Under the pieces are notes generated by a model. The model saw nothing but the letters and a program-made list of their open reading frames with translations. It ran no database searches and was not told the DNA's origin. A DNA stretch of 62,000 nt from Acanthaster planci (taxonomy: Eukaryota; Echinodermata; Asteroidea; Valvatida; Acanthasteridae): positions 71,472 through 133,471 of the forward strand of contig NW_019091437.1 of NCBI RefSeq assembly GCF_001949145.1, read 5' to 3'. The translations under genes and the position numbers were made by a program. Below are positions 20,801 through 35,800 of this stretch, one piece after another (the stretch's first letter is position 1; every line of letters starts with the position of its first letter).

Positions 20801-23800
20801 AACAAGACAGGCTCACCTTTTCCTCAATGGTAGATTCCACTTTGAGGGTTTTGACTGCCACCCCGACCCAGTGATTCCCGTCCAGCATGGCCTCGCCCCC
20901 GTAGACCGTCCCAAAGGCCCCCTCGCCAAGCTTGCGATTCAGGATGACGTTATCTTGCGCTACCTCCCACTTGTTCAGGGACAGTAGGGTGCTCTGGCCC
21001 AGGGCAGTAATGCCCAGGTCCTTGACTTTCTGTCCGGCTTTCTTGACCTTACGGTTGTACCTTCAAGTTGCAAATGTGAAGAGAGCTATGTTTAAGGTGT
21101 AACTTTTGTTATTTCTCCAAGTAGCTACCAATAGCGATTTTTCAAGTTCAACCCAAACTGGCCAGATATCTCAAATTGAGCCTCAAAATCTGAGTTTTGA
21201 GACTCACCATCCTAGCTTTGCCATCATCCTACAGTCAGTCAAAATCTGCCACTCAAGACTGGAACACCAAGACTTTACACCCAAGAAAAAGGCAATTCTT
21301 CAAGACTCCAAACTGAATACTGCTTAGCAGAAGCCCCTAGCCAAAGACTAAAAATTTCATACTCGGGACCAAAACCTAAGGAGCTGCTAAGCACTGAAAA
21401 ATTTTGTTCAACAAAAGAAGATACTGGCTAAAATGACATTTGACGTGCACTACGTGTAACTGGTTCACAGGTGATTTATACCTAGAAAGAAATGTTGATA
21501 AATGGTAATTAAGTGGCATTTTTTGCCATGCAGCTCCATGAAAGGGGCTACCCTCTGCCTTTGAGGGACACAGGTTCTGACGGTTCAAGACTTACGCTTT
21601 CTTCACAAGAACAACACAGACGACCAGGATGATGAAGACAACGATAATGAGGAAGGCATTGAGGATGGCTGTAGCTGACTGGCAGTCCACGCCCAGGAAG
21701 ACTCGAAAACTCTCCACGGCACAATCACCCTCATCTACAAGCAACAATTAACACAAAAGCCCCACAATGTAGACTGTTAAGTTTAAATGAAAAGCACGCA
21801 TTTTGTGCCTAGAGCCAAATCTTTACAGTGCTAACACACAATAAAGTATGCCAAATCCTCACTTTAAACAAAAGTACACCAAATCCTCACTTTAAACATA
21901 AGTACACCAAACCCTCACTTTAGCAAAAGTACACCAAATCCTCACTTTAAACAATGGTAAGTCTTGCACTTACACTTTCAATTAAGTATGCCAAATCCTC
22001 ACTTTAAACAAAAGTACACCAAATCCTCACTTTAAACAAAAGTACACCAAATCCTCACTTTAAACATAAGTACACCAAATCCTCACTTTAGCAAAAGTAC
22101 ACCAAATCCTCACTTTGAACAATGGTACGCCAAATCCTCACTTTAAACATAAGTACACCAAATCCTCACTTTAGCAAAAGTACACCAAATCCTCACTTTG
22201 AACAATGGTACGCCAAATCCTCACTTTAAACAATGGTAAGTCTTGCACTTACACTTTCAATTAATACAATGATGTATTCACAAAATGGGTGATAACAGCT
22301 ATGGCAGAATAACACTCCGTAATTACAAATGCTCTGTTCGTTAACTCCAACCAGTTATTCTCCTTCTCCTCCCCTGCCAACTTACTGCAATTGCAGTTAC
22401 CTACGTTTGGTACAAGTTGGTTTCATGTCCACATGGTTTTATGTTGGAATGACATACCACTGAGAGCTTCTCATGAAATAAGGACCCCACACAAAGAATT
22501 CATGCTTTGATTATCAATACCTCTGTAATTCTCCTCTCTCTCATGGCTAGTTTCTCTCTGCGTGTAGTGTTTATATGCAGAATATTCACTTTAATCCACG
22601 GGTAATTTGGGCTTCATAAATAGCAACATTAAGCTCATACAACTCTTCGTCCTTCAACGAATGGCCGCAGACGTAACTCACCAATCCCGCCATCATCTGG
22701 AATCTTTCCATCATTCAACCAAACTATGTCACTGGTGTTTAACTGTAACGTTCCCGTCCACTCGCTCGAGTTGGCCACAAAAGGGATGTACAAACCAACA
22801 GGCTAAAATAAAAAAGGAGTCAAGAAAAATGGAACGCATTTGATTTTTCTAGACTTTACAAACAAAAGGCAACAACATGCAATGAAGCCGGCCAACTCTA
22901 ATAAACACCAAACACTGGTAATATCCAACAGGAATTTGGGTTCTTCAAGTGATAAAAGACCTTCTTCCAAACTTGAAATTAAGAATTTATTTTTGGAGTA
23001 CATTTTATTGACATGAAGACTTTTGGGTCAGCTCAAGAATATTGAAGAATCTGTTTAACTGTTACATTACTGCATCCACAGATACAAAGTGATTATTTGA
23101 AATACTGACTGGATCATAAACTACGAAGTATGAATTTTCTCATACGACAGCAAGATTTTCAGCTCTGACAAATCTGCTCATTTTAAACACTAAGTATAAT
23201 GCTTTAAATGGAGTTCGTTATTCCAACTTTCCCCGGTACAAAAATATGGCAAACAGTGAAAAACGTGAAACGCCTCACTGCAATGTAAAAACGCAGGGCT
23301 ATTTTTTTTGCCCAATGCTAGGTACCAGCTGAATTGCTTAACTGTTAGACAGAAAGATCAAAATGCTGGGTAAAAAAGTGATTGAAAAATAACATTTTCT
23401 ACAACCATAGCGTAAAATGAGACAAGTTTGCCCATATTTGAGGAGAAAATCAACGCAGTTAGGTAATCTGTTTACCCAACAGATACGCGATTTACCTGGG
23501 ACCTAACGCTGGGTGAAAAATTGCGGAGCAATTTTACAGTGTGGATGACAAGCAAACTATTTGTGAACCCACCTTTTTGTCTGTTTCATTTCCACCCTCA
23601 CTGGGGAAAAGGGAAAGATGACTGATGATAATATGAACCATTGCGAGCCAATATATGATCATCCAATTTCCTCGGAATGTCACATCGGGTTTGGATGGGG
23701 TAATTAGCGGGGGGGGCAAAACACCAGAAATTACGTCCGTCAACGGGGGCTTGCTACCCAGGCGTCCCCCTCCCCTGGTGCCCCGTCAGGTCCCCGAGTC

Positions 23801-26800
23801 CTCCAGGGGAATTATGTTTTTTCGGAGAGGGGGAAGGGAGGCCAACGACCGTGTCGGTTATGCCAATATGACCCTGCCAATGTCTCTGCCTGTGGTGTGA
23901 GAAAGGTTTCCCCCCATTCAAGTGTTCAGCTCGATGACAGGGGATCATTTCAGAGTGCATGTTGTGTTTTCCAGTTCATGGTCAAGAAATCTGTGGATAA
24001 TTCATCCACCAGTAATCAAGGCCTAAATAACTATCATTGGCACAAATTTTACTGGCGTCCAATCCACAAGCATTGATTCTTCCCAACTCCCGAAATAACT
24101 CAGTCTAAAGTCCTTATGATGATTCACAATATCATACTGGCCTTGAACAAATTTGATTCCTTTTTATGTAGGATGATTTGGATTGGGTTTCAAGACTAAA
24201 TAATACAAAGTCAGACTGGGCTACCGTGACATAACTAACTGGAAGCATAGTAGGGTCATTTCCCCAGCTCCCAGTTATGTGCCTTCCCCCTCATGGTGAT
24301 GTCCACGTCTCCCCCATCCCCTCCCCCCCACATAAAATCTTGAAATGAACAAAACTTATATACACAACACAGTTCATATGCTCTCATTTTCCCCTTTAAA
24401 AAATTGTATGCACTCCCCAAATCTCCTGAAATTACACCCCCATTATGCCACTGCTGGGCTGCTCAATCACGCTTTAAAAACTGGACCAAAAGACCACTTC
24501 TATTAATGTTGGCATACAAAAGAGTATTTTCATGGATACGGCCTGCACACACTGTCAATAGACATATATACTTGGTAAATATTTGGTTCTGATGCTACAA
24601 TTTCTTTCTAAAATAAAAGTTCTAACTACAGGCCAGAACCATAACTCACTGATGGCAGATAAATGAAGGGGAGGGGGATGCGATATGCAGTGCCCCACCC
24701 ACACTTTTCAGTTTTGCTTTTGGAGAGACACTTTCCCTTTTTTAACATTTTTTTGGCTCTCAATCACTTGTTTTACAACTTTAAAGACAAAAGTTAAGGC
24801 CAACAATTTGTCCCACTTTTCCAATCAGGTTCTCCTCCATTTGGGTCTGGGGTGCTCCCTCTTTTTTGTAAATGCTGGATTCCTAATTTTGAATGGTTCA
24901 TTTATTGAAATCGATATGAAACATACAAGGTGATGTTACAGACTTTCCTATATTGTGAACCGCGCAAGAAACTTTGACTGAACAGATAACATTCATGACT
25001 AGAACATGACTTACATTTTGACAAGTCAACTTAAAAGAGCAGAAAGAATGAATCATTGTATGGGAAAAGCCCTGACATGCCCCATAAATGTCCTCATTTG
25101 TTCGTGACGAGAGAGACTTTTACAAATGATACGCACTTGTGGAATATTAGAGCAAGGACCGGCACGAGAGGGAAAAAACATGACAGCTTCTTTCAGGCAA
25201 CTCATTAGGCGCTTAACGACTTCCATGAGCGGCGCAGAGTCGGGCAGCGATGCGCCGCGGCCTCAGTCAATCATGGGGTATTCCGTGCTCACTCAACGGT
25301 GGTGGGCACGGAGACAGGGAGTCTGTACCACGGGGCCTCCCGTGGTTTGCCATAAGAAAGTGACTCAGTCCCCATGTAGAATCTAGAATGATTGAAAAAA
25401 AAAGTTTGTGAGGAGGAGCTTGGTGGATAAGCTCTGACAGTAGGAAGTTTACTGGGTGACGTGCGATAACCTTCAGAATCTTGTCACTCTATTAGTACAA
25501 CCTGTGCTACATACATGTATACCACCATATCAGTCACATCAAATACATGTCCCAAATTACAGGACCTGCTGATATCGATGAAGGTCTATTAGAATTGAGT
25601 GTGAGTGAAGAGTGAGAACAGATGTAGGAACAGCACCGGTATAGCCATGTTGGACATGAACAAAAATAGACATGACATAACCAGCTGCAAAAAAGCCCAC
25701 AATTCGCTCTTTGCACGCTGCTGCCGTAGGCATGCAGAGCCTCAAACTGGCAGCTTGTACAGCCCCATCAAAGCAGCTTTTTGAAATATTGTCCAATCGC
25801 ATGGTATAAAAAGTAACGCAGCAAGCGCAAAATTATTGCGCAAAATACACACAAATCACTGAACCACCTATATTTAGTGTGTAAAGCTGCCAGATCGAGG
25901 CTCTGCATGCCTATGGTGGCAGCGTGCAAAGAGCGAATAGGAGATTGTTTTCATTCCACAGGTACAGGCTGGTACCTGACGTACAGACTTGGACCAACTG
26001 TGTTATGGCGACAAATAGTTGTCCCCATAACTCAGTCCCCACTTTCCACACAAAAGAAGCCGTCCCCTTCAAACCACAATCACATTTCACTGTACCACGC
26101 ACCAAGAAGAGGAAACTGCATTTCCTATTGTTTCTACAGTACAACACTCTTCCACGAACAAACACAGGCAGGTGTTACCGAGGACAATACACGGACAACT
26201 GAGGACAGGGAAACATTCATTGCTCCCTTTGTGGTCTGTCCTCTGTAAGTAAAGCAAAACAAGTACACCCGCTGTCCATTGCCCCATGGTGCACAACCTC
26301 CTTCTCCTGCAGTGTTCATGCCAGCAGCCAAGTTACTTGTGCATGGACTCAACAGTGTGCAGCCAACTGCTACAGGTAAGACATAGACCGCGGGAAACAA
26401 TACAAGTGTGTGCGATCACAGCTGTATGCTGATGACTCAGCTAATTCAAGCAATGGGTTGACAACTGCCTAGTGAGACGGTACTCATTGACATAGGATGT
26501 GACATCTTAAAACTGTATCAAAGGAATGTTGCAGATGCTCTTCCTATACTTAAGCAGGCCGAGAGGCACCAAGCAACAAAACCTAGCTTTAAGCTATCCT
26601 ATCAATTAGGAACAGTTACAGATATCAAATACCCAACTTTCAGCATATAACGTTAACATAAATACTCAAAGCCATGACATTATTCACATTTATGGAATAA
26701 GCAAAACATAAAATGAATCGTGAAAGCAATGGTTTCGACTAACCACATCTCTGATGCTGCCAAGTGCATCCAGACAATGAAACCCTCAAAGGTCTCTGAA

Positions 26801-29800
26801 CTTCAAACCCCAAAAACAATCAACCAAAGAAAAAAAATTGAAGCAAGAGTGTCATCACTTTTCGATACACCCAGAAGTCCCCAAGTCACTGGCAATGACA
26901 CAACAATTCTCGGCATTTCCCCTTCCTGATGCCTTCCCCCCGCCCAGGTGGGACCGTTCATTCTTCAAGGACTGGCTGTATTTCAACTGATGCCATGTTT
27001 ATCTAAAAAGTCTGTGCACAGTGTAAATAAAACCACCTGCACTGCCGTAGAAGTTGGAAGGATGTACCGCCCGAACATCTAGACCACATGCCGTCATCCT
27101 ATGGCTCATACCACCCTATGACCCTTGGGAAGGGCATAATTTTCATCAATCTAAACAGCGCAATAACTCTGTCCTGTTCCACTCAGTTTTGGTAGGAGAT
27201 GAGAATGCCATCTTGACCGAGCGTTATAAAGCGCGAGGCTGCAAGAAACATCTCTAACAATAAGAGCGCAGAAATGATGTCATACTTCCTGACGCATATG
27301 GGTCATAAACAACAGCGGCGGAACAAAGTTTCAAAATGGGGGGGCATTAATAGGCAGACGTATTCATGGGGTGGGGCTTCTACATCCCCCCCAGTTTCCG
27401 TCACCAGTGATCATACGGCTAAATCAAATCACATCCTATTAGCGGTTGGATCTTGCACCTTCCATAAGTTAGGCTTAGCATGGACATAATACATGTACAT
27501 GTACATCATTCATAATCCCTTCTCCCCTTTGAAGGATTTCTTTCTGAGAAATTATTGAAGTTACATGTAACTGTATTTTTGAAGGAAGCACTTAGAACAC
27601 TATACCCACTTCATGGTCTTCCAGGAGCACTTTTTTTTACTGCCACTAGTAGATCCAGAGGAGGAGTTAAGCTGGCCCCTCCCCTATTTAAAAAGATATT
27701 TTGCCTTTTCAACAGGCATGTGCTGTCTTATTCCCTGTTTCTTTTTCGGGGTATCTTTTATAAGCGAATAATTTCAGCCGATGAGTAAATGTGATTGCTC
27801 AACTGATACTCATCGTATCTTCCAATCTCACCATCGCTTCAGGAGTCCCCCCTCCCCAGTCTTCATCAATGAGGGATTCACCACTGATTACGTGCCCTGT
27901 AAAAAGCATTAATATACATTCTGACTGACTGTAACCTCAACTGACTGGTTACCTTTCTTGTTACTAAAGCTCTGCTCTGTTGCAATGTCAGCAGGAAATA
28001 GGGACATTATGTCTTTAAGCCATTAGAAAATTGCATGGATGGAAGGTTTTCACATGCCAAGAGATGCACTTTTCCCTGAGGGCACTGATGAAGGGGACAG
28101 TGCACCTACACACTTTCCACTCGTTTCATTTTTATGATCCTTTGACAGCATTGGGTAGTTTGCAGCCTGACATCAGTTTCTACACCGTTTGGCTTTGTCT
28201 TTCCTGGTACACTAAAATGTTTCTACAGAGGGAGAGTTTTTACTCACCATACTGACTGTTGACCTCTGGGGTAGGTGTTGAGAGATCAGAACTGGCCCTT
28301 GACGGTCTGAGCCAGCAAAAGTGACCTCCCCAGTCATGCCTAGGAATCGGGTCTTAGATAGATGGGACATGAATGACCTGCAAAACAATGAAGACAATTC
28401 CTTATGAGTATAAGCCCAAGCATACAGTGCAAATTTTAAAAAGTCCTTCTCTGCAAAATTTGCGTTACAAAGTAAGAATTTCTGGTTTTTTATAAGCCTG
28501 CAAAAGTGAATACCTACACCAAAACAAATCTTTGCTTTTTTCCAAGGTTTTTCATACGTACTGGAACCATCCAAAATTACAGACAACTGCTTCATATGGT
28601 GGACACCTTTAAAACCGGTCTGGCAACCTGTACAGCAACATTATGTCATTGAAAGCCAAATTGACTGACTCAACTTACGATGGCAATATTTTGAGCCTTA
28701 ACGAGAGTCAAAATGAATTTGATACTTACGATATGTCCCGATAGTGTCTAGACATGCCGAGTGCACCCGGGCTCTTCTGAAGGAGACTCTCGTATGCCAG
28801 AGCAAAGGCCCAGACCGCGTCATATGCATAGGCAGCAAAGTCAGATGCTTGCTTACCCTGAATGATCACCCAAAAACATTGTCTGACATCTTAAATAAAC
28901 AGTCTACAATGATTTCATCTCACAGGTAAATTGACCAAAGAAAAGAAAATGAACAAGATTATGGATCCATGAAGAGGAATTTTTTAAGAAGAAAATAGAT
29001 CAATATGATTATTTTTCGATACAAATGTTTTAAAATTTTGAAAAATTTAAAATGCTCCATGTTTAAATATTGCCACATTTTTGTCTCGGCAGCTAGTGCA
29101 AAAAATACGGACAAACATTTTAACACGAGCCAGCAAATGAACTAAAAACTTGATGTAACAAATCCTCAAATCAAATTTTTACTAAAGGCACAGATAAAGC
29201 TCAATTTTTGAGGGGGTTCTTAATGCATCTGCAAAGTTATACCTCTTGATCAACAACTGCCTGATACTTTTCTTCCCACTGTGCAGCTGTCTCTCCGCTC
29301 ACAATGCACTCCTCGCCCCTAGCGACATGTAACTGTGACAGACTCATGTAACCGGCCACAGCGCGGGCCATCTCCTGCGTTGTGCAGGGCACCGACTCTG
29401 GTGATTCCTGCCTATCGCTGTTGTAGAAGTCGGTATCCCACCAATGATCCGGGTAGAGTGCAGGCAAGAACCACTGGTACCCCTCATACCCCGTCACATC
29501 CTGCGGAAAAAAATGTATGTCATACAGAAATATGTTCAACCGCTTATTTCGCAAGTCTTTGCACAGAAATAGCCAAAACATATCACGAGCAATGATTTTC
29601 ATCAAACATCTGACGGGAAGATTGCATTGGCATTCATATTAAACTTGTCTACATTTGAGTTCCAACTTTCAAGTGGTGCTTTCCATTGCTTGTCTCAGAG
29701 AGCTCAACTTGTCTTTTTGCTGGAACCTGTAATACTGCAAAATCTGCCACTCCGCAGGAAATGAAGTGGCTCACTGTTTGTAGTTTCACTCTCAAGAAGC

Positions 29801-32800
29801 ATCGAGTGCCACACTTACACTGACAGTAACGGGGCTCTGTGCCTCCATCAAGCCTGCAACATCCCACAAAATCACCCACCATGTTCACTGACACTAACTC
29901 TAATCCCACACTCAGCTTGAGCTCAGAATCACTCACATCAAACTTCTCACATTTATATGAAAATAAACTGATTAAAAAGTTGCAGTACCTCTCCAAGATG
30001 CAAGAATTTGACTATCCTACTTACTGCACTGAACAAAGGCATATATTTAATTTCTGTTTGCCACTGCATCTTCACACTGTACTGGTGACAACCTTGTGGT
30101 TTCTTTTCAAAAAGAATCCCCAAGCCCATCAAATATCTCATTTTAACCACAAGAACTCAATTTCTCAAAACTTCACCCACATACCGTTCACCCGACAAGA
30201 GCCATTTGTTTTGGATTATTTTACAAAGACTTGGCTGTCCCGTACCTGATCATTTTGAAACTAGGCATGTATGTAAAGACCTGGCCAAAATTACATCTGT
30301 GAAGTTTCAGTTCTATCTGCCATAATCATTATGATCAGTTATAATTAAGTTCACACCTTCACCCATATCAACCCATGTGCACTAAGCAAACATTCATGGG
30401 AAAATATTTCAGTTTTGGTGGACCTCCAACAGAAATATAGGCATTTTGCAATAACGGTATTTTACTGATTTTCATTAAATTTGCTTCCAGATTATTCTCA
30501 GACATTACTAGAAAAAACTCGTAAAAATTAGGCACAAAAATGTGCTGTGAAGATAACGGGAAAGATGTCAAGCCCCCAGCCCTTTCAGAGGTTGAGCAAG
30601 GATCTCATACTTGTTTGTATGCTTCACACAGCAGCACACGGGCCGCCACGTCTGAAAACAGGCCAACGACGAGATGAGCTCGCTGGTTCTTGATATCGTC
30701 AAAGAAGAGGGCCGGGTTGAGCAGTAACGGATCGGTGAAACTCTGGGAGGCAACCAGAGTGATGCCCTGCTCCCCCAGGATTCCCTCTGTGGTCGTCATC
30801 ACTTCCAGGCTGGACACCTCGCTGTCAGAGATTGCCGCATACCGCTTCCAGCTGTAAGTCTCAAACAGTCTGGCCAGGGCATACCTGGCGTAGGATCAAC
30901 ACAAGAAGTGACGATAGATTTCAAGTCACACTTGAGGCAAGCTAAGTTTCCAGCAATAATGACTCAAGAAATATATACATTCTCAAATGCAATACACAGT
31001 TACGCTGACACATGGGTCCCACAGAAAGCTGAAAACAAAATTCCAGGACATTCCCAGGACTTTCCAGGACTACAATATGATAATTCCTAAAATATTTCAA
31101 TTTCTTTCAAATATAATCCTTGCATGATCTTGATTTCCATGACTTTTTTTCCTCTGACAACAGGAGTCCAGGACACCATAAGTTGGAGGTTGTGAGTTTG
31201 AGTTTCAACAAAGTAAGATTGTTATTTTGTTCTTCAAAAGCACCGGACAACATTGGGTATACAGTGCACGGAAGTATTTATAAATATCCATCAGTGAAGG
31301 GCAACACTAGCAGTATAGACTAAACATCGATCTGCATGTGGCTCAGTAGTACGTTCAGTGCCACAGTGTGTGCGCAAACAAGCACCCATACATATACATG
31401 TATCTCCATCCCATTCCAACAGCCCAAACACTCAAAATGAAGCACATAAGAGGTCATTCAGGAACAGCAATAGGTGAAGGGATGGTGGTCACTTATCAGT
31501 GCAGCTGTATGCAAGTGCACACACACTGAACATGTTCTCAGTCATATGCGTTATTCTCCCATGACCTTACCTTTTTGAGTTACCTACATGTAGCTGTTGT
31601 TAGCTCATTCTTCAAATCTAGGTTTCAAATGTAAATCAAAGTTCATTTTTTTCGTGATTTGTAACTCTCAGTGCCCAAGGAATGGCATAAGTATAGTACT
31701 TTTCTTTCCTTAGATGCCACTGAACTCTCTCACAAATAACTCATATCTGCCCACTCTCCATGGCTCAGTATTAGATTGATGCTGACTTCCCATAATCGGT
31801 GACATCTGCGTCCAGGTTCAAGAAAGCGGCGTAGTCCATACTGTCGTCGCCACTCTAGGGCTTATTTTCTAAGCGTTGCTTCGGGGGCTGGTATGAGTCA
31901 TGCCGCGAGATCTTTCCAAAAAGGCAGGTTTGGGAAGGATTGTCAAACACAAACCCTGGTCTCTCCTGAACAGTTCCTGGCGCTAGGGAAGATGGGAAGT
32001 CAACCAAGCCAGCCAGCCAACAGGCCTGCCAGCCGCCTGCAAGAAGTTGGCTAGGGATTAATGCGCACCACGTGTGGCTGGAAACACTTCTTCCAAACAC
32101 CAAGGCAGGCCGCACTGATCTGCCAAGTGAGAGTTCAATAACCCTCAGCCATGTCAGATGCCATCACGACTTCCATCGTTTACAGCACGGGTTGATGCAC
32201 ACCTTGAGAAATGAGTCTAGGATACGGATGGGATGCCAACTGTGTCACACCCTGTGCGCCAGCCTTGAGAACTGTCCCAATGCTGCTGCCTGCCAATGCA
32301 CACTACGGAGAGCCAAAACCGCACTCAGATCCCCCTGCAACAGCTCACAAATTACCACACAAATTGAGGAGAACGATGATGAATTACCTGACACCATGCG
32401 ACAAGACAAATAATTCCTGCAAAACCTCTCACCTTTGTTTCATTTACATGGCCCTGCGCAATGTCTGATGGTTTTCACCCCTAGAAATCATCCAATTCCC
32501 GACTGAATTCCAGTCATTTGTTAGTCATATGTTTCAAAGCCTCCACCTGCCGTTTTGTGGCTGGGGTCAGTCACACCAAATGTCTCAGTGGGAAATACAA
32601 TATCAAAGACCAACCAACATAAATCTCAATTCTAGCACAACTGCCGGTGTCCAAAATGAACTCTGATTGTAAACTACACAAGCAGAACATAGTATGACAC
32701 CATCAAAGAACAGTCATCATGCTGACCGTATAATTTCCACTAACTACTCTTCTACATAGTTTACGTGTACTCGTAACCATGGTAACCCTAGAGTCAGTCC

Positions 32801-35800
32801 ACCCCACAGGAAAACGAAGTCTCATCACAGATGGACCAGCCCCCCCCAATAAAACACCTAGTGGCCACTTCCGTCAGTGGCTGATTTGCGAACTGCAAGA
32901 TTTATCATGGTAAATTAGGACAATCGACTAAAGGACTGAAATCAGTGGTTGAATTATTCAAATATTCTTCAAATAATCTGAGCCAATATTCGTGGAATTA
33001 AACACTTCTCCCTCGCTCTTCTGGATTACAATTGAATGACCAAAACATCTACAAACAAAAAAATCACATTTGGAATTTCAAACATTTCTTTCAAAAGCTT
33101 TTACATACACCATTATGAATTTTACGTACAAAAAACACAAAGTTTCAAATCTATGAATATGCACCTTGGCGATCGGTCACTGTCGGTCTCGACGACGGCT
33201 AAGTTTAGCGGCGAAAAAAATCCAAAACAGGTACTGTGAATCACCCATGCTGGGAGATGGGATATGCGATAGGTATGGAGGAAACTCCATTCTTTGCTCC
33301 TACTGTCCACCACAGGAGATGAACAGCCCGAGGGGAATCAAAAGGGGCTTTGCTGATATTTCCTGAATTGCAAGCCAGCATACCCCGAGGACTCGCTATC
33401 TTAATGTAATTAAGATGCCTAGTTTGTTGAGCGCAATCCTGGATTATCCAAATTGGAAAGGCTGTTGCCATTTTAAGACAATTTGTGCATTTTTTCCCTT
33501 AATAGGTTGAAAGACATGGGGGGGCTTGCATTACTATTTGCTTACATAAAACAATGTTGCTCAGTACAAGAGATGCGAATGGTTGTAATTTGACAGACTC
33601 CTTTCTCAAATGTTTCATCGCATAATGTCACATTTTTGCAAATCCCGGTTGGAGCTATCACACGAAAATCTCTTGTTCTTATCAGTCTGGTATTGAGCCA
33701 AGTCTATACGTGTGTGAGGGTACAAGTTTCACATAAAAAGCAGAAAAAAAAATAATAATGCTTGTTCCAGAAAGCAAAATAAAATTTGACAATGCACAGC
33801 TTTTATACAGAAGTTCAAAGTACAGTAGTTCTCAAATTTCATTTTAATAAATTTGCAAAGTAAACAGATGCGGATTGAAGTACATGTGGGCAATTCCAGA
33901 AACAAGGGGTCCATTTTTTTGTGTGTGTCCCTGTCACATCTGACATATGATTTTGTAAGTTCAGAACAAATTTTTCAATTTCCAAGAGTGATGAATTAAT
34001 GCAAATTACCTGCCAAACAAATAGTAATAGTTTGAAATCAATTCTGGTGATATTTCCATGTCAAACAAAAAAGGTCCGATGTACCAGTAACTGGGACACA
34101 AAAATGTTCCACTTTCGGACTCCTAATTTCTGGAATTACCCATGTACAAAGATTGATGATCTGAATGAAGTCATGGACATCATCCAGTGATGACTGGCTA
34201 AACAGCATCCGGAATACTGGCCAGTGGGAAACAACTGGGCAGCAGAAAAAAACTAGAAGTGCAGACTGGGCAATTAATGCGGAAACCAGGCTGACTGGCC
34301 ATGCACTCAGGAAAGACAAAAGCGGCATCACCATGACAGTCTTCGACAAGGTATCCTCAGGGGAAGAGAAAACAGAGGGAGGCCTACAAACGGCTGGAGG
34401 AGATGATCAGTAGAAGCAGAAATGAAGGAGCCTGGAGGCACTTGGAAGGGACTAGACAAGACGGCTCGGAACAGTGTCTGATGCCAGTCCCATGTGGACA
34501 ATCAACATTGTATGTCAAGCGGCAGGCAGAAGTGCTTAAGGCTGGGGCATCCACTGATGAAAGCCCAGTATTAGCCTCACATAAACCAGCGCCCTCTGAG
34601 TTCCCCAGAAATCCGAAAACCAAATTCCGTGACTTTTCTAGGACTTTCCAAGACCAAATATGACAATATCCATGACACTTGACACCATTTTGCAGAGAAA
34701 AGTTGTTTGGTATTATGAACTGGCAGACTGCCAAAGCCGCTACTACAGACTGACAGGGATAGCCTCTAAATTTATCTTTATCTGGTTCGTAAGTGACTTC
34801 GTCACAAAGGCGGACGCCCCAAGATTCGCAGGCTCCCATTGGACGATCGCAGAAGTTGCACGTGAACTTCCGGTTCCATGGTTCCGCATAAACGGCGATC
34901 AATGCATGTAACCATATGTGCAGTGCATATGTGCAGTGGGCGTGGTTTAATCTGAAGTGACGTCACACTTACGAACCGGATACCCTTATCAAATCAAAAG
35001 TGGCCCATTAAAACTAACCCTTGCATGATCTTGATTTCCATGACTTCTCCATTACTTCTCTCCTCTGATAACAGGATTTCAGAACATCCCATTTTCCCTG
35101 ACTTTTTCCATGACTTTCTAATACAGCTTTTTCCCCAGGATTATCCATGACTGTGGGAACCCTGTCTTTTGAAGGGGTGGAAGTAGGATGAGATTCTTGG
35201 CTTATCCTTTTCACTGTCGACTTTCTCATCAGAGCCTTAACATTCAACTGTTTACAGAAAAAGTACCTTACAGCGCTGTACTAAACATGATGAAATCTTT
35301 TGAAAACTTACGCATTTTCTGCTGCACTAGGTAACATGCAGACAAAGTTGGGATAGAAGTCCCGGTTGGACAGAGCTGGTGACTCAACTCCATAGCTGAT
35401 TACCACAGTCCTGAAGAGGGCAGCAATCGGTGCAATGATTTTACAGTCCTCTGAGTGCATTGGACCAATCACCCCTACAACAGCAAGTCATGTGACAGTC
35501 TATCACAAAAACACTCAATGAAACTTACACCTGTCCACTAAAAAAACAAACACTGATGAAAGCGTGCACCCATTTGTATATCTGTACTCCATACTCATTG
35601 TTGTAATAAGATATTTTGTGACTGAAAAATGCAGTGGATCACAGGTGCATAAGGCATGAGTTACCATGTGTTAGGCATGTAAGCTCCACACAAGACGCTC
35701 ATCATTAACATCTGACTTATAAAAACATTTTCCTTGGTGGCACATGAGGCGGAATAGAAGTCACAAAGCCACTTATGATTCATAGGCACTACTGGGCTCA

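Noticed and set aside
21842-22250. CRISPR-like array of regularly spaced repeats
   Set aside because: Units are contiguous and lack unique spacers; the host is an animal nuclear genome. It is a minisatellite.
29839-30249. 136-residue plus-strand open frame within a receptor intron
   Set aside because: No domain, antisense to an intron, overlaps an equally long antisense frame; looks like chance.
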